The notes beneath the pieces were generated by a model. The model saw only the letters and a program-made list of their open reading frames with translations, made no database searches and was not told the DNA's origin. From Bacteroidales bacterium (GTDB lineage: Bacteria > Bacteroidota > Bacteroidia > Bacteroidales > F082): a stretch of DNA of 64,000 bases. Made by a program: the position numbers and the translations under genes. This document shows, one piece after another, positions 50,593 through 58,938 of this stretch (position 1 is its first letter; each line of letters begins with the position of its first letter). The stretch lies in contig JACFNF010000004.1 of NCBI GenBank assembly GCA_019454985.1, positions 62,001 to 126,000 on the forward strand, given 5' to 3'.

Positions 50593-52233
50593 ATGAAAAA
50601 TGCTCCTTCATTCCGTATCAGCGGACAGGTGGTTGACCTGATAAACGACCAGATTTTTCCGGGCATAGTGGAAGTTGCTGATGGCCGGGTTGTTTCGATC
50701 ACCAAAACCGACTCAGCCGATCCCCGATACATCATGCCGGGTTTTGTTGACGCCCACATTCATATTGAGAGCTCCATGCTCACGCCTGCGGCTTTTGCAC
50801 GTTTAGCGGTGGTTCACGGCACCGTGGCCACTGTTTCCGACCCGCATGAAATTGCCAACGTGCTTGGCGTTGAAGGGGTACATTTTATGATTGAAAACGG
50901 AAAAAAAATACCTTTTAAATTCTATTTTGGCGCACCAAGCTGCGTTCCGGCCACCACATTTGAAAGCTCAGGCGCTGTTTTGGGCATCAAAGAACTTGAC
51001 GCTCTTTTATCTATGCCCGAGATTCCTTATCTAGCCGAGATGATGAATTACCCGGGTGTGTTGTACCATGATCCGGAAGTGGAGGCCAAGCTAGAACTTG
51101 CCAAAAAACACGGCAAGCCTGTTGACGGCCATGCACCCGGCCTTACCGGCGAGCAAGCCCGCCTTTATGCACAGGCCGGAATCACCACCGATCACGAATG
51201 CTTCACCATGGAGGAAGCACTCGACAAAATCCGTTACGGCATGAAAATTCAAATCAGGGAAGGAAGTGCCGCAAAAAATTTCGATGCGCTGATTCCGCTC
51301 ATGGACAACCATGCTGACAAAGTACTTTTTTGCAGCGACGACAAACATCCCGACGATTTGGTAAAAGGTCACATCAATGAGTTGGCTCGACGTGCCATCG
51401 CTCTGGGCTATCCGCCGATGAAGGTGTTAAAAAGCTGCATTCTCAATCCTATCCGGCATTATTCGTTAGATGTCGGATTGCTTCAGCCGGGCGATGCTGC
51501 CGATTTTATCGTTGTGGATAATTTGAAAACATTTAATGTACAAAGAACATTCATCAACGGCATCAAAGTGGCCGAAAACGGTAAAAGCCTGATCAACACG
51601 CCGCAATCAAGCCACCCAAACCGTTTTGAGGCTCATCCGCTAAGCCTTTCCGACTTGCAGATACCGGCCGGCAACAAAAAAATCAGGATCATAGAGGTCA
51701 TCGAAGGCCAGCTCATCACCAAAACCATTTTGGATTTTCCCAAGGTTGAAAAGGGATATATGGTCAGCGATACTGAGCGTGACTATTTGAAGATCATGGT
51801 TTTAAACCGGTACGAACCTTCAAAAGCCTCCTTTGGATTTATTCACAATTTCGGGATGATACAAGGCGCTTTAGCCTCAACGGTCGCCCATGATTCACAC
51901 AACCTTATTGCGGTCGGGGTTGATGATGAGAGCCTGTTGCGCACAGTAAATCAGCTTATTGATTCAAAAGGAGGCATTGCTGTTGTTTGTGGTGACGAAG
52001 AAATTCTATTGCCTCTTCCAGTAGCCGGTTTGATGTCGGATGCCGATGGTTATGAGGTAGCAAAGGCCTACGAAGCTGCCAATGCGCTTGCAAAAAAAAC
52101 CGGAACTCCGCTTCACGCGCCTTTCATGACACTCTCGTTCATGGCTCTTTTGGTGATCCCTCAACTCAAAATCAGCGACAAAGGCTTGTTCGATGGCGAA
52201 AAATTCTGCATGACCCAGCTCGAAGTTGATTAA
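50593..52233 (+). CDS. ade: Adenine deaminase
   Basis: 546-residue amidohydrolase converting adenine to hypoxanthine in purine salvage. Metal-binding and catalytic segments are FVDAHIHIESSML, HGTVATVSDPHEIANVLG, DGHAPGLTG, ITTDHECFTMEEAL and LFCSDDKHPDDL. A C-terminal domain (VAHDSHNLIAVGVDD and GGIAVVCGDEEI) completes the usual Ade architecture. The inner ATG at 50593 is used because of the -7 box at 50564. Confidence 0.96.
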   Translation: MKNAPSFRISGQVVDLINDQIFPGIVEVADGRVVSITKTDSADPRYIMPGFVDAHIHIESSMLTPAAFARLAVVHGTVATVSDPHEIANVLGVEGVHFMIENGKKIPFKFYFGAPSCVPATTFESSGAVLGIKELDALLSMPEIPYLAEMMNYPGVLYHDPEVEAKLELAKKHGKPVDGHAPGLTGEQARLYAQAGITTDHECFTMEEALDKIRYGMKIQIREGSAAKNFDALIPLMDNHADKVLFCSDDKHPDDLVKGHINELARRAIALGYPPMKVLKSCILNPIRHYSLDVGLLQPGDAADFIVVDNLKTFNVQRTFINGIKVAENGKSLINTPQSSHPNRFEAHPLSLSDLQIPAGNKKIRIIEVIEGQLITKTILDFPKVEKGYMVSDTERDYLKIMVLNRYEPSKASFGFIHNFGMIQGALASTVAHDSHNLIAVGVDDESLLRTVNQLIDSKGGIAVVCGDEEILLPLPVAGLMSDADGYEVAKAYEAANALAKKTGTPLHAPFMTLSFMALLVIPQLKISDKGLFDGEKFCMTQLEVD

Positions 52234-52336
52234 CGATTGTTTTTTAATCAACACATTATCAATATTATATCCCTAAATTTTACCTTCTAATTTAGACTAG
52301 CTCTATTTTAGGGAATTATCGAAATATTCATATATG

Positions 52337-52360
52337 TTACTGTTAATAAATAAACAGTAA
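52337..52360 (+). promoter_or_regulatory. Perfect palindrome (candidate operator) ahead of the ArsR-type gene
   Basis: TTACTGTT, 8-base spacer, AACAGTAA at 52337-52344 and 52353-52360. It lies in the -33 to -10 region, ending 5 bases before the -7 box, so binding would block the promoter. Likely autoregulatory operator. Confidence 0.6.
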
Positions 52361-52364
52361 TGCT

Positions 52365-52372
52365 TATTTTTG
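52365..52372 (+). promoter_or_regulatory. -7 box of the ArsR-type gene
   Basis: TATTTTTG, 22 bases before ATG 52394. Confidence 0.6.
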
Positions 52373-52393
52373 CAAAAATTTAAGAGTATTTGC

Positions 52394-52702
52394 ATGGAAC
52401 CGATCAACCTAAGTGCGGCAAAATTAGAACAAATGGCTTCGAAGCTCAAAGCGATTGCACACCCTGTCCGCATTGCCATTATTGAGATGCTTGCAGGATC
52501 AAAGTGCCTGAGTGTTACAGAAATATATCTTTTGTTAGACATTGAGCAGGCTGCGGCATCGCATCATCTCAACATCATGAAGAATAAAGGCATTCTGAAC
52601 TCGAAACGTGAAGGGAAGAAAATCTACTATTCGCTTCAGAACGAGGCTCTTGCCGATATTATGAACTGTATCAACAAGGCTAAAGAACTCGAAAGAAAAT
52701 AG
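52394..52702 (+). CDS. ArsR/SmtB-family winged-helix transcriptional regulator
   Basis: 102 residues. Winged-helix segments: LEQMASKLKAIAHPVRIAII, LSVTEIYLLLDIEQAAASHHLNIMKNKGIL (recognition helix) and SKREGKKIYYSL (wing). The classical arsenic/antimony ELCVCDL metal box is not present: the equivalent stretch reads KCLSVTEIY with a single cysteine. Its ligand is therefore unknown. A palindrome covers its promoter. ATG 52394 is chosen over the TTG at 52370, which overlaps the -7 box. Confidence 0.9.
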   Translation: MEPINLSAAKLEQMASKLKAIAHPVRIAIIEMLAGSKCLSVTEIYLLLDIEQAAASHHLNIMKNKGILNSKREGKKIYYSLQNEALADIMNCINKAKELERK

Positions 52703-52738
52703 CATTATTGTGAAAAGCGGAAGCGTAAAGATGCATTT

Positions 52739-54598
52739 CTAAGGACTGTCTTCCGCATTTTCTGAATTCGTTTTATCCGTTTGACTAACAATCTTCCACT
52801 CTTCTTCCAAGTCCCAGTTTGCTCTGATTTCCACCTCTTTTTCAAAGAAGAATACACTTTCGGGCTGTAAACCTTTCGTAAGGTTTCCGGTATCCCACCT
52901 TCCGTTCTTGTTTTGATCCAACACGGCTTTTAGCGTATATTTTCCTGGCCTTAGATTTTCATAGGTCAGCTTTTTCGTTCCGGCAATGACACGTTGTGAG
53001 ATCATCTCCCCTTTTGACTGCCACAACTGTATGAGGAATGGTGTATCCACATCGGGTGAAATACTGATAATGAAATTTCCGTAATCGCTTAGAGGCGGTA
53101 CCTTGAACCGGATATCCACCGTATCGTTATGTCGTCCGCTCAGCCCGAAAAACACCGAGTCGGGAAATCTGATCCGAAAATCGGATTCAGGAGCAAAAGG
53201 CGGATGATCAAAAAGGTATTTGAGGCCGATACTATCTTCTTTGACAAAATGAAGCTGAGCCAACAAAGTATCGCCATTATGAATAATCCAGTTGGTATCG
53301 CGCATCTGATAATGAACCACCGGTTCGGCAAACGAGAGCCGGAGTGGCTGACCGATATCGAGTTTGCTGCCCGACACATTGGTTGAAAAAGCAAGCGCTT
53401 TGAGGCTTTCTTTCTGTCGCGTTCTCCGGCTCGAAGAGGATATTTTTGGTTTGAGCGAGAGTGCAAGGGTGTCGTTAATCAGAGTATCGAGCCTAACAGT
53501 AACATGAAGTGAATCGAGGATACTGTCGCGAAAATACCAGAAGAGTGTATCCATCGCTGGATTAAAGCTTCTGAGCAGATGGAGCGAGTCAGGAACTTCT
53601 CCAAGTGGCTCAACCTCCACTTTCTGTGCCGGATAACGGAAAGCAAAGCGCAGCAAACCGGCAGAAGGCAATTCGGCGCGAAGCAGTTTCTGGGTGGAAT
53701 CCACTTCATTGAAAAGCCGTAGCCGATGGGTGCTGATTTGTGCAAAACGAACTGAATCGGCGAAAAGGCGTTCGGCATAGGCGATGCTGTCGCGCCGGTT
53801 GATTTCTTTTGCCGACAATCGCGCATTTGAAGAAGAAAGGCTATCGGCAGGCTGAAGGGTTGTATCAGCTGTTTTTGGCAACACAGAAGTCTTCAGCCAT
53901 TCAGGTTGCACGGCCGAATCGGAAAAAGCAATGGCTTCACCACCTTTGTCATAGAGGAAATTGCTGTTTTTGTCTTCGAGGGCATACATCTTATACGGCT
54001 CGTTGCGCAGGTTACCCATTCTGAAATAGCCCTGTTTATTTGTTCGGGCCACATAATATGGTTTTCGCAGAAAAGGCAGCGAATCGGCCGGAACGCTGTC
54101 GCCCTCTAAACGATACAACAAAATAAAAGCTTCCTCGGCAGGCTTGTCGTCAAAGGCAAAGGCCACCTGACCGCGCAAAGCCATCGAATCTAAAGCCGGA
54201 CCAGTGGAAAAAACAAAGGTGAAATCGGTTAGCGGATTACTCTCGGTCAAATCAACAATGGCATTGCCAAAAAAAAGGGTGTAAGTGGTCAGCGGTTTGA
54301 GATCTTCTTTGAACCTCACTTGCAATGTCTTTCCTTTTATTCGGTATTCAGGATTTTCCTGAGGTGGAGGCGAGATGAGTGCTTGCTGGTTGATTTTTTC
54401 AAGCCGGATGAATTCATTGAAAGTAATCTCAACAATACGCCCCTGAAAGTTCACCGAATTGTTTTCGGGATGCGAAAAACGGATTTGCGGCGGAAGTGTA
54501 TCTTTCGGGCCACCGGTAGGCATCACCGGATTGGCACAGCGCGCGAAAAACAGTAGGCCCGCCACAACCCAGAGAATCAACGAGTTTTTCAACCTCAT
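52739..54598 (-). CDS. Ig-like domain (Big_5-type) lipoprotein
   Basis: 619 residues. N-terminal hydrophobic segment ends at Cys 23 (FFARCANPVMPTGG), a family hallmark; Arg at -1 is not the classical lipobox, so lipidation is inferred. The Big_5 Ig-like domain (TLPPQIRFSHPENNSV ... PLTTYTLFFGNAIVDLTES) covers ~35-140. Then come carboxypeptidase-regulatory-like segments (GYFRMGNLRNEPYKMYALED and YENLRPGKYTLKAVLDQNKN). Role unknown, likely on the outer membrane. ATG 54598 opens the signal sequence. Confidence 0.82.
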   Translation of the reverse strand: MRLKNSLILWVVAGLLFFARCANPVMPTGGPKDTLPPQIRFSHPENNSVNFQGRIVEITFNEFIRLEKINQQALISPPPQENPEYRIKGKTLQVRFKEDLKPLTTYTLFFGNAIVDLTESNPLTDFTFVFSTGPALDSMALRGQVAFAFDDKPAEEAFILLYRLEGDSVPADSLPFLRKPYYVARTNKQGYFRMGNLRNEPYKMYALEDKNSNFLYDKGGEAIAFSDSAVQPEWLKTSVLPKTADTTLQPADSLSSSNARLSAKEINRRDSIAYAERLFADSVRFAQISTHRLRLFNEVDSTQKLLRAELPSAGLLRFAFRYPAQKVEVEPLGEVPDSLHLLRSFNPAMDTLFWYFRDSILDSLHVTVRLDTLINDTLALSLKPKISSSSRRTRQKESLKALAFSTNVSGSKLDIGQPLRLSFAEPVVHYQMRDTNWIIHNGDTLLAQLHFVKEDSIGLKYLFDHPPFAPESDFRIRFPDSVFFGLSGRHNDTVDIRFKVPPLSDYGNFIISISPDVDTPFLIQLWQSKGEMISQRVIAGTKKLTYENLRPGKYTLKAVLDQNKNGRWDTGNLTKGLQPESVFFFEKEVEIRANWDLEEEWKIVSQTDKTNSENAEDSP

Positions 54599-54801
54599 CC
54601 GACTGAATATTATCCTGCAAAGATGCAAAAAAATGCCATGTGGCGAGTTTGCGTCATCAACAACTTCGAAGAGATAGTTTTTGAGGCCATGAGGTTTTTG
54701 TTTAGTTGTTTATGGGTTTATTCGTTTTTAAGTTAGAGATTGTTTTTTTAAAAGAAGAATGTTTTTCAGAAACAATGGCAGAAAATCTTCAAACTTTCGA
54801 A

Positions 54802-54844
54802 GTACCGGGTACGCGGGCAGGCGCGAGCAGCAAGCTGCGCCGGT
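54802..54844. repeat. G/C-rich palindromic patch
   Basis: GTACC-G-GGTAC palindrome at 54802-54812 followed by GGCGC...GCGCC (54820-54841), with outer ACCGG / CCGGT arms at 54804 and 54840. Much richer in G/C than its surroundings. Confidence 0.4.
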
Positions 54845-54852
54845 AATGAATA

Positions 54853-54935
54853 AAAAGCCTAACAAATCAAAGAACATATCCCTGCCAATCAACAAGTTAC
54901 CGAGCAATTATGAGAGATTGCAGCATTAGGCTTTT
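54853..54935. repeat. Inverted repeat pair
   Basis: AAAAGCCTAA (54853-54862) and TTAGGCTTTT (54926-54935) are perfect 10-bp inverted copies 63 bases apart. Confidence 0.35.
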
Positions 54936-55002
54936 AAGGTGGAGAACAAGGCATAATCTCGAAAGAATTCTATGTTTATTGAAAACCAATGTGACAGTTT
55001 TA

Positions 55003-55023
55003 TTCGACCCTGATGGGGTCGAA
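55003..55023. repeat. REP-like hairpin
   Basis: TTCGACCC, 5-base TGATG loop, GGGTCGAA; a perfect 8-bp stem of the kind common in intergenic REP repeats. Only this copy is in the window. Confidence 0.4.
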
Positions 55024-55100
55024 CCAATCAACCCTCCCATCTTTCTTCGGTTGAAATTTGCGCTAGAAGCCCATCACTTCGTCAAGCCGCTAAAACGTTG

Positions 55101-55108
55101 TAGTTTTG
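55101..55108 (+). promoter_or_regulatory. -7 box of mutS2
   Basis: TAGTTTTG, 12 bases before ATG 55121. Confidence 0.5.
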
Positions 55109-55120
55109 CAATATATTTCT

Positions 55121-57544
55121 ATGTCTGTGATATATCCTTCCACCTTTGAAGAAAAGATCGGTTTCACCCAAATCCGCAAGATGTTGGGAAAGCTGTGCAT
55201 CAGTGCGATGGGGCTCGAAAAAGCCCACAACATTACTTTTTCTGCCGACTGTCCGTTGATTGAACTCAGTCTGGATCAAACCGAAGCCATGATGCGACTC
55301 ATGGATCAGGGGATGCCCTTTGTCGTGGCCGATTATCCCGACCTGCGCGGGCAACTGCATCACCTTCGCGTTGAAGGCACGGTGATTGAACAGGAAGATC
55401 TGTTTTTGCTTAAAAGCGGATTAGTCATCGCCCAGCAACTGATTCGTTTTGCGCAGTCCGAGGCCAGTCAACCTTTTCAGACGCTTCGCGATGTGATTGG
55501 CACGCTGAGTATTAATAAAAATATAATCAAAGAAATTGAGCGTATCATGGACGATCGGGGCGAGATTCCCGACCGGGCTTCGGATTTGTTGGCCGAGATT
55601 CGGCAGGACATCCGTCGGAAACAAGGAACGATTTCACGAAAAATCAGGCAGTTGCTTGGTGAGGCAAAAAGTTCAGGCTGGGCCGACAGCGACGTGGAAG
55701 CCACTATCCGTAATGGCAGAATGGTGATTCCTGTTCGCGCTGCCGACAAACGCAAGCTCAGGGGTTTTATTCACGATGAGTCGGCAAGCGGCCAAACTGT
55801 TTATATTGAACCTGCTGAGATTTTCGATACCAACAACGAAATCCGCGAGTTAGAATATGCCGAAAAACGTGAGATTCAGCGGATTCTATCTGTTTTTTCG
55901 CAGCATCTCCGGCCTTTTCTTCCTGAGCTACTTCTAATTTGGGAAATGATGGGCGAGATTGACCTTATCCATGCCAAAGCACGGTTAGCCAGAAAAATTG
56001 GTGGCGTAAAACCTCAACTCAACAACCAACCTCTCTTCAATTGGAAACAAGCCGTACATCCTCTGCTCGAAATCAGTTTGCGCGAACAACACAAAACAAC
56101 CGTACCCTTAGACCTTTATCTTGATGAGCACCAACGTATTCTGGTGATTTCGGGGCCAAACGCCGGCGGAAAATCGGTCTGTCTGAAAACCACCGGATTG
56201 CTGCAATATATGCTTCAGTGCGGATTGATGCCTCCCATGCACCCCGACTCGGTTTGTGGTATTTTTCAACGCATTTTCATTGATATCGGCGATGAACAGT
56301 CGCTCGAGAACGATTTAAGCACTTATAGCTCTCACCTGATGCACATGGCCTTTTTTCTGGAAAATGCCAATGCGCACACGCTTTTTCTGATTGATGAGTT
56401 CGGCACGGGAACCGAGCCACAGTTGGGAGGAGCCATTGCCGAAGCAGTGCTCGAACAATTGAACGAAAACAAGGCTTTCGGTCTCATCACCACCCATTAT
56501 GCCAACCTGAAGCTGTTGGCCGATAACCAATCCGGCATCATCAACGGAGCCATGTTGTTCGACACCAAGAGGTTACAGCCGCTTTACCTGCTCCAGACAG
56601 GTAAGCCCGGCAGCAGTTTTGCCTTTGAGATTGCCCGAAAGACCGGAATACCAGAAAAAGTTTTAGAAAAAGCCACAACAATCACCGGATTTTCACAACT
56701 CAATTTTGAGCAACAGCTTCAGCAGTTGGAATTGGAAAAACGCGAAATTGCCCGTAAAGAAGCTGAGTTACGCGTGGCCGACAATCTGCTGAACGAAGTC
56801 GTCGGAAAGTATCAACGCCTGCTTCGCCAGCTCGAAGAAAAAAAGAAAAATATACTGACCGAAGCCGGGCGCGAAGCTAAAACACTGATAGAGAAAGCCA
56901 ATCGGCAGATTGAGCTGACCATCAAAGAAATCAGAGAAGCCGGAGCTGAAAAAGAAAAAACCAAACTTTTGCGGCAAAATCTCCAAAACCAGAAAGCTGA
57001 ATTTGAAAAAGAAGCCGGACAACGTGCAGAAGCCCTGAAAGTTGAACAGCCGGATGAAGCTGAAATTCCTTCTGAGCTCAAGCCGGGTATGATGGTTCGT
57101 ATCGAGGAGATGGACATCACCGGCGAGTTGGTGTCCATCAACGCCCATGAAGCCGTGGTGGTGTTCAACAGTGTCAGGTTGCGCACCTCGCCCGAAAAGC
57201 TCAGCGCGATGAGCAAGGCCGAGCAGAGGCGTGCTGAACGGCTTACGACAAGAAAAAAAGGTGGAACCTACACCGACGACATCAACGAAAAAGCCGCACA
57301 ATTCAGTCTGACCATTGACGTAAGAGGAAAACGCGCAGATGAAGCCCTCGAGTTGATAGGCAAATACCTTGACGAAGCCATGCTGCTCAGCATCAAGGAA
57401 GTAAGCATTCTGCACGGAAAAGGCAATGGCATATTGCGTCGCGTGATTCGCGAAATGTTAGCCAACACCAAAGAGGTAAGCAAGTTTGAAGACGCCACTT
57501 TAGAAACCGGCGGACATGGCATCACAAGGGTAAAGCTCAGATAA
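55121..57544 (+). CDS. mutS2: Endonuclease MutS2
   Basis: 807 residues. MutS-type core with Walker A GPNAGGKSV, FIDIGDEQSLENDLSTYSSH, and Walker B FLIDEFGTGTEP. It lacks the mismatch-recognition domain and ends in an Smr nuclease domain (LTIDVRGKRADEALELIGKY ... ILHGKGNGILRRVIREML). A long Glu/Lys/Gln-rich coiled coil at ~525-640 precedes it. MutS2 acts on branched DNA and limits recombination, and in some bacteria rescues stalled ribosomes. ATG 55121 is chosen over the TTG at 55106. Confidence 0.95.
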   Translation: MSVIYPSTFEEKIGFTQIRKMLGKLCISAMGLEKAHNITFSADCPLIELSLDQTEAMMRLMDQGMPFVVADYPDLRGQLHHLRVEGTVIEQEDLFLLKSGLVIAQQLIRFAQSEASQPFQTLRDVIGTLSINKNIIKEIERIMDDRGEIPDRASDLLAEIRQDIRRKQGTISRKIRQLLGEAKSSGWADSDVEATIRNGRMVIPVRAADKRKLRGFIHDESASGQTVYIEPAEIFDTNNEIRELEYAEKREIQRILSVFSQHLRPFLPELLLIWEMMGEIDLIHAKARLARKIGGVKPQLNNQPLFNWKQAVHPLLEISLREQHKTTVPLDLYLDEHQRILVISGPNAGGKSVCLKTTGLLQYMLQCGLMPPMHPDSVCGIFQRIFIDIGDEQSLENDLSTYSSHLMHMAFFLENANAHTLFLIDEFGTGTEPQLGGAIAEAVLEQLNENKAFGLITTHYANLKLLADNQSGIINGAMLFDTKRLQPLYLLQTGKPGSSFAFEIARKTGIPEKVLEKATTITGFSQLNFEQQLQQLELEKREIARKEAELRVADNLLNEVVGKYQRLLRQLEEKKKNILTEAGREAKTLIEKANRQIELTIKEIREAGAEKEKTKLLRQNLQNQKAEFEKEAGQRAEALKVEQPDEAEIPSELKPGMMVRIEEMDITGELVSINAHEAVVVFNSVRLRTSPEKLSAMSKAEQRRAERLTTRKKGGTYTDDINEKAAQFSLTIDVRGKRADEALELIGKYLDEAMLLSIKEVSILHGKGNGILRRVIREMLANTKEVSKFEDATLETGGHGITRVKLR

Positions 57545-57560
57545 TCAGAGGCCTCAGCAC

Positions 57561-58547
57561 TCAGTCAATTCCGCTGAAATGCTTCATAAACTGAACCCTT
57601 TCGTAGGCTGCCGAATTTTCGGAAGGTTTCACGCTCATACGCCCTACAAACTGGTCGAGGCTTTTAAACTCGTGTTTTTCCATCCATTCGCGGATCTCAT
57701 TGTTCATGATCTCTATTTCGCGGAAACCTTTTTTATAAAGTACGGTAGCCACCTGCACAGCTTTGGCCCCTGCCAGCAATTGTTTTACAGCCGATTTTCC
57801 ATCGTGACAACCTGTGGAGGCTGCAATATCGCAAGAGATTTTAGCCGACAACATGGCCACCCATCGCAGTGATGTGGCCAATTCGGCCGGGCTGCTGAAC
57901 ACATGAGCCGGTCGGAGCTCGAAATGTTCAATATCAATATCCAGCGAATAAAAACGGTTGAATAAAACCAATCCTGACACACCGGCCCACGACAACTTAA
58001 CCGCAGTTTGCGCCAAAGCTGAAAAGTAATGACTGATTTTGAGGCTCACCGGAATCTTCACTTTCTGTAAAACCTTGGAAGCCACATCAAAATAAACAGC
58101 TTCGTTTTGTTCAGAGGAGCGGTTAACATCGGAAGGCAAAACAAAAACATTCAGCTCAATGGCGTCAGCACCAGCATCTTCCATGCGTGACGCAAAATCA
58201 ACCCATTCGCTTGAAGTAAGACAGTTGATGCTGGCAATGACAGGAATATTCACTGCCTTTTTACTTTCACGAATCAATTGAAGGTAGTTTTCAACATCAT
58301 TTGAGCGTGTATAATTGCGGATATAATCCTCTGCTTCAGGATAATGCATCCCGATATTTCCGTAATGCAAAGTGTGATTAGCCTGATGCATGATCTGCTC
58401 TTCGAACAGCGACTTCAACACCACGGCTCCGGCTCCGAAGGACGCTGCCTCGCGAATGTTTTCGACTGAATTTGTAAGGCCTGAGCTGCCTACAATGATA
58501 GGGCTCCTGAGTTTCAGACCCATATAAGAAGTTTCAAGGCTAACCAT
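57561..58547 (-). CDS. Dihydroorotate dehydrogenase-like protein
   Basis: 328 residues of the FMN-dependent TIM-barrel DHOD superfamily. Matches: YMGLKLRSPIIVGSSGLTNS, VENIREAASFGAGAVVLKSL, SINCLTSSEWVDFASRMEDA and, at the phosphate-binding end, STGCHDGKSAVKQLLAGAKA. The class 1 catalytic segment, normally ELNLSCPN, reads ELNVFVLPSD here, so the catalytic cysteine is absent. It may reduce another substrate or be a non-orotate enzyme. Convergent with mutS2, 16 bases apart. Confidence 0.82.
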   Translation of the reverse strand: MVSLETSYMGLKLRSPIIVGSSGLTNSVENIREAASFGAGAVVLKSLFEEQIMHQANHTLHYGNIGMHYPEAEDYIRNYTRSNDVENYLQLIRESKKAVNIPVIASINCLTSSEWVDFASRMEDAGADAIELNVFVLPSDVNRSSEQNEAVYFDVASKVLQKVKIPVSLKISHYFSALAQTAVKLSWAGVSGLVLFNRFYSLDIDIEHFELRPAHVFSSPAELATSLRWVAMLSAKISCDIAASTGCHDGKSAVKQLLAGAKAVQVATVLYKKGFREIEIMNNEIREWMEKHEFKSLDQFVGRMSVKPSENSAAYERVQFMKHFSGID

Positions 58548-58938
58548 AACGTCAAATTTTTAAACGGTTGATGATGTAAAATTAGCGTAAAATTGTGCAA
58601 TGACAACCGGATTCATTGAACAAAATTAATTGCCGAAAATTCACTTTGACAACTCAGCAAACCTCTCAAAGACGAGCAATAACATGTTCATTTTTGATCC
58701 GTTAGACCCATTTTGGGAAATAATTGTGAACAAATAAATGTTAGCAAATAAGCCGGATACTCCCCAAAAACAAGAGAGAAAACAACTAATTTTGAATATC
58801 TGAACCACCAATTGTGTAAAGCAGACATTACAGGTAATTTTTGTCAACCGGATGATCATCAACCATTCATTTGGAATTGTTTTTTATTAATTAAACCATT
58901 GGATAAAAGACACTTACAAATGTAAAAAACAAAATTCC
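58548..58938. other. Intergenic region upstream of giant repeat protein
   Basis: 391 bases, A/T-rich, with no gene supported. One TAATTTTG -7 box at 58787-58794 could start the giant gene's transcript with a ~140-base leader. No terminator for the divergent gene is expected here. Confidence 0.5.
58787..58794 (+). promoter_or_regulatory. Candidate -7 box of the giant gene
   Basis: TAATTTTG; no good -33 element at the expected spacing. Confidence 0.35.

Larger units (their letters stand above)
54599..55120. other. Non-coding region with several palindromes
   Basis: About 520 bases without a convincing gene between the Ig-like lipoprotein gene and mutS2. It contains a G/C-rich palindromic patch (~54799-54845), an inverted repeat flanking 54853-54935, a REP-like hairpin (55003-55023) and the mutS2 -7 box at its right end. 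A 23-codon frame at 54775-54846 crosses the G/C patch and has no homology support. Confidence 0.5.

Noticed and set aside
54910..55149. 79-codon + strand frame at the mutS2 promoter
   Set aside because: Crosses the REP-like hairpin and the mutS2 start; no conserved motif.
56768..57415. 215-codon minus-strand frame, Phe-rich
   Set aside because: Mirror of the Glu/Lys-rich coiled coil of MutS2; Phe-rich composition is the expected antisense artefact.
58641..58862. 73-codon minus-strand frame in the intergenic region
   Set aside because: No signal, domain or conserved motif; sits in A/T-rich sequence.
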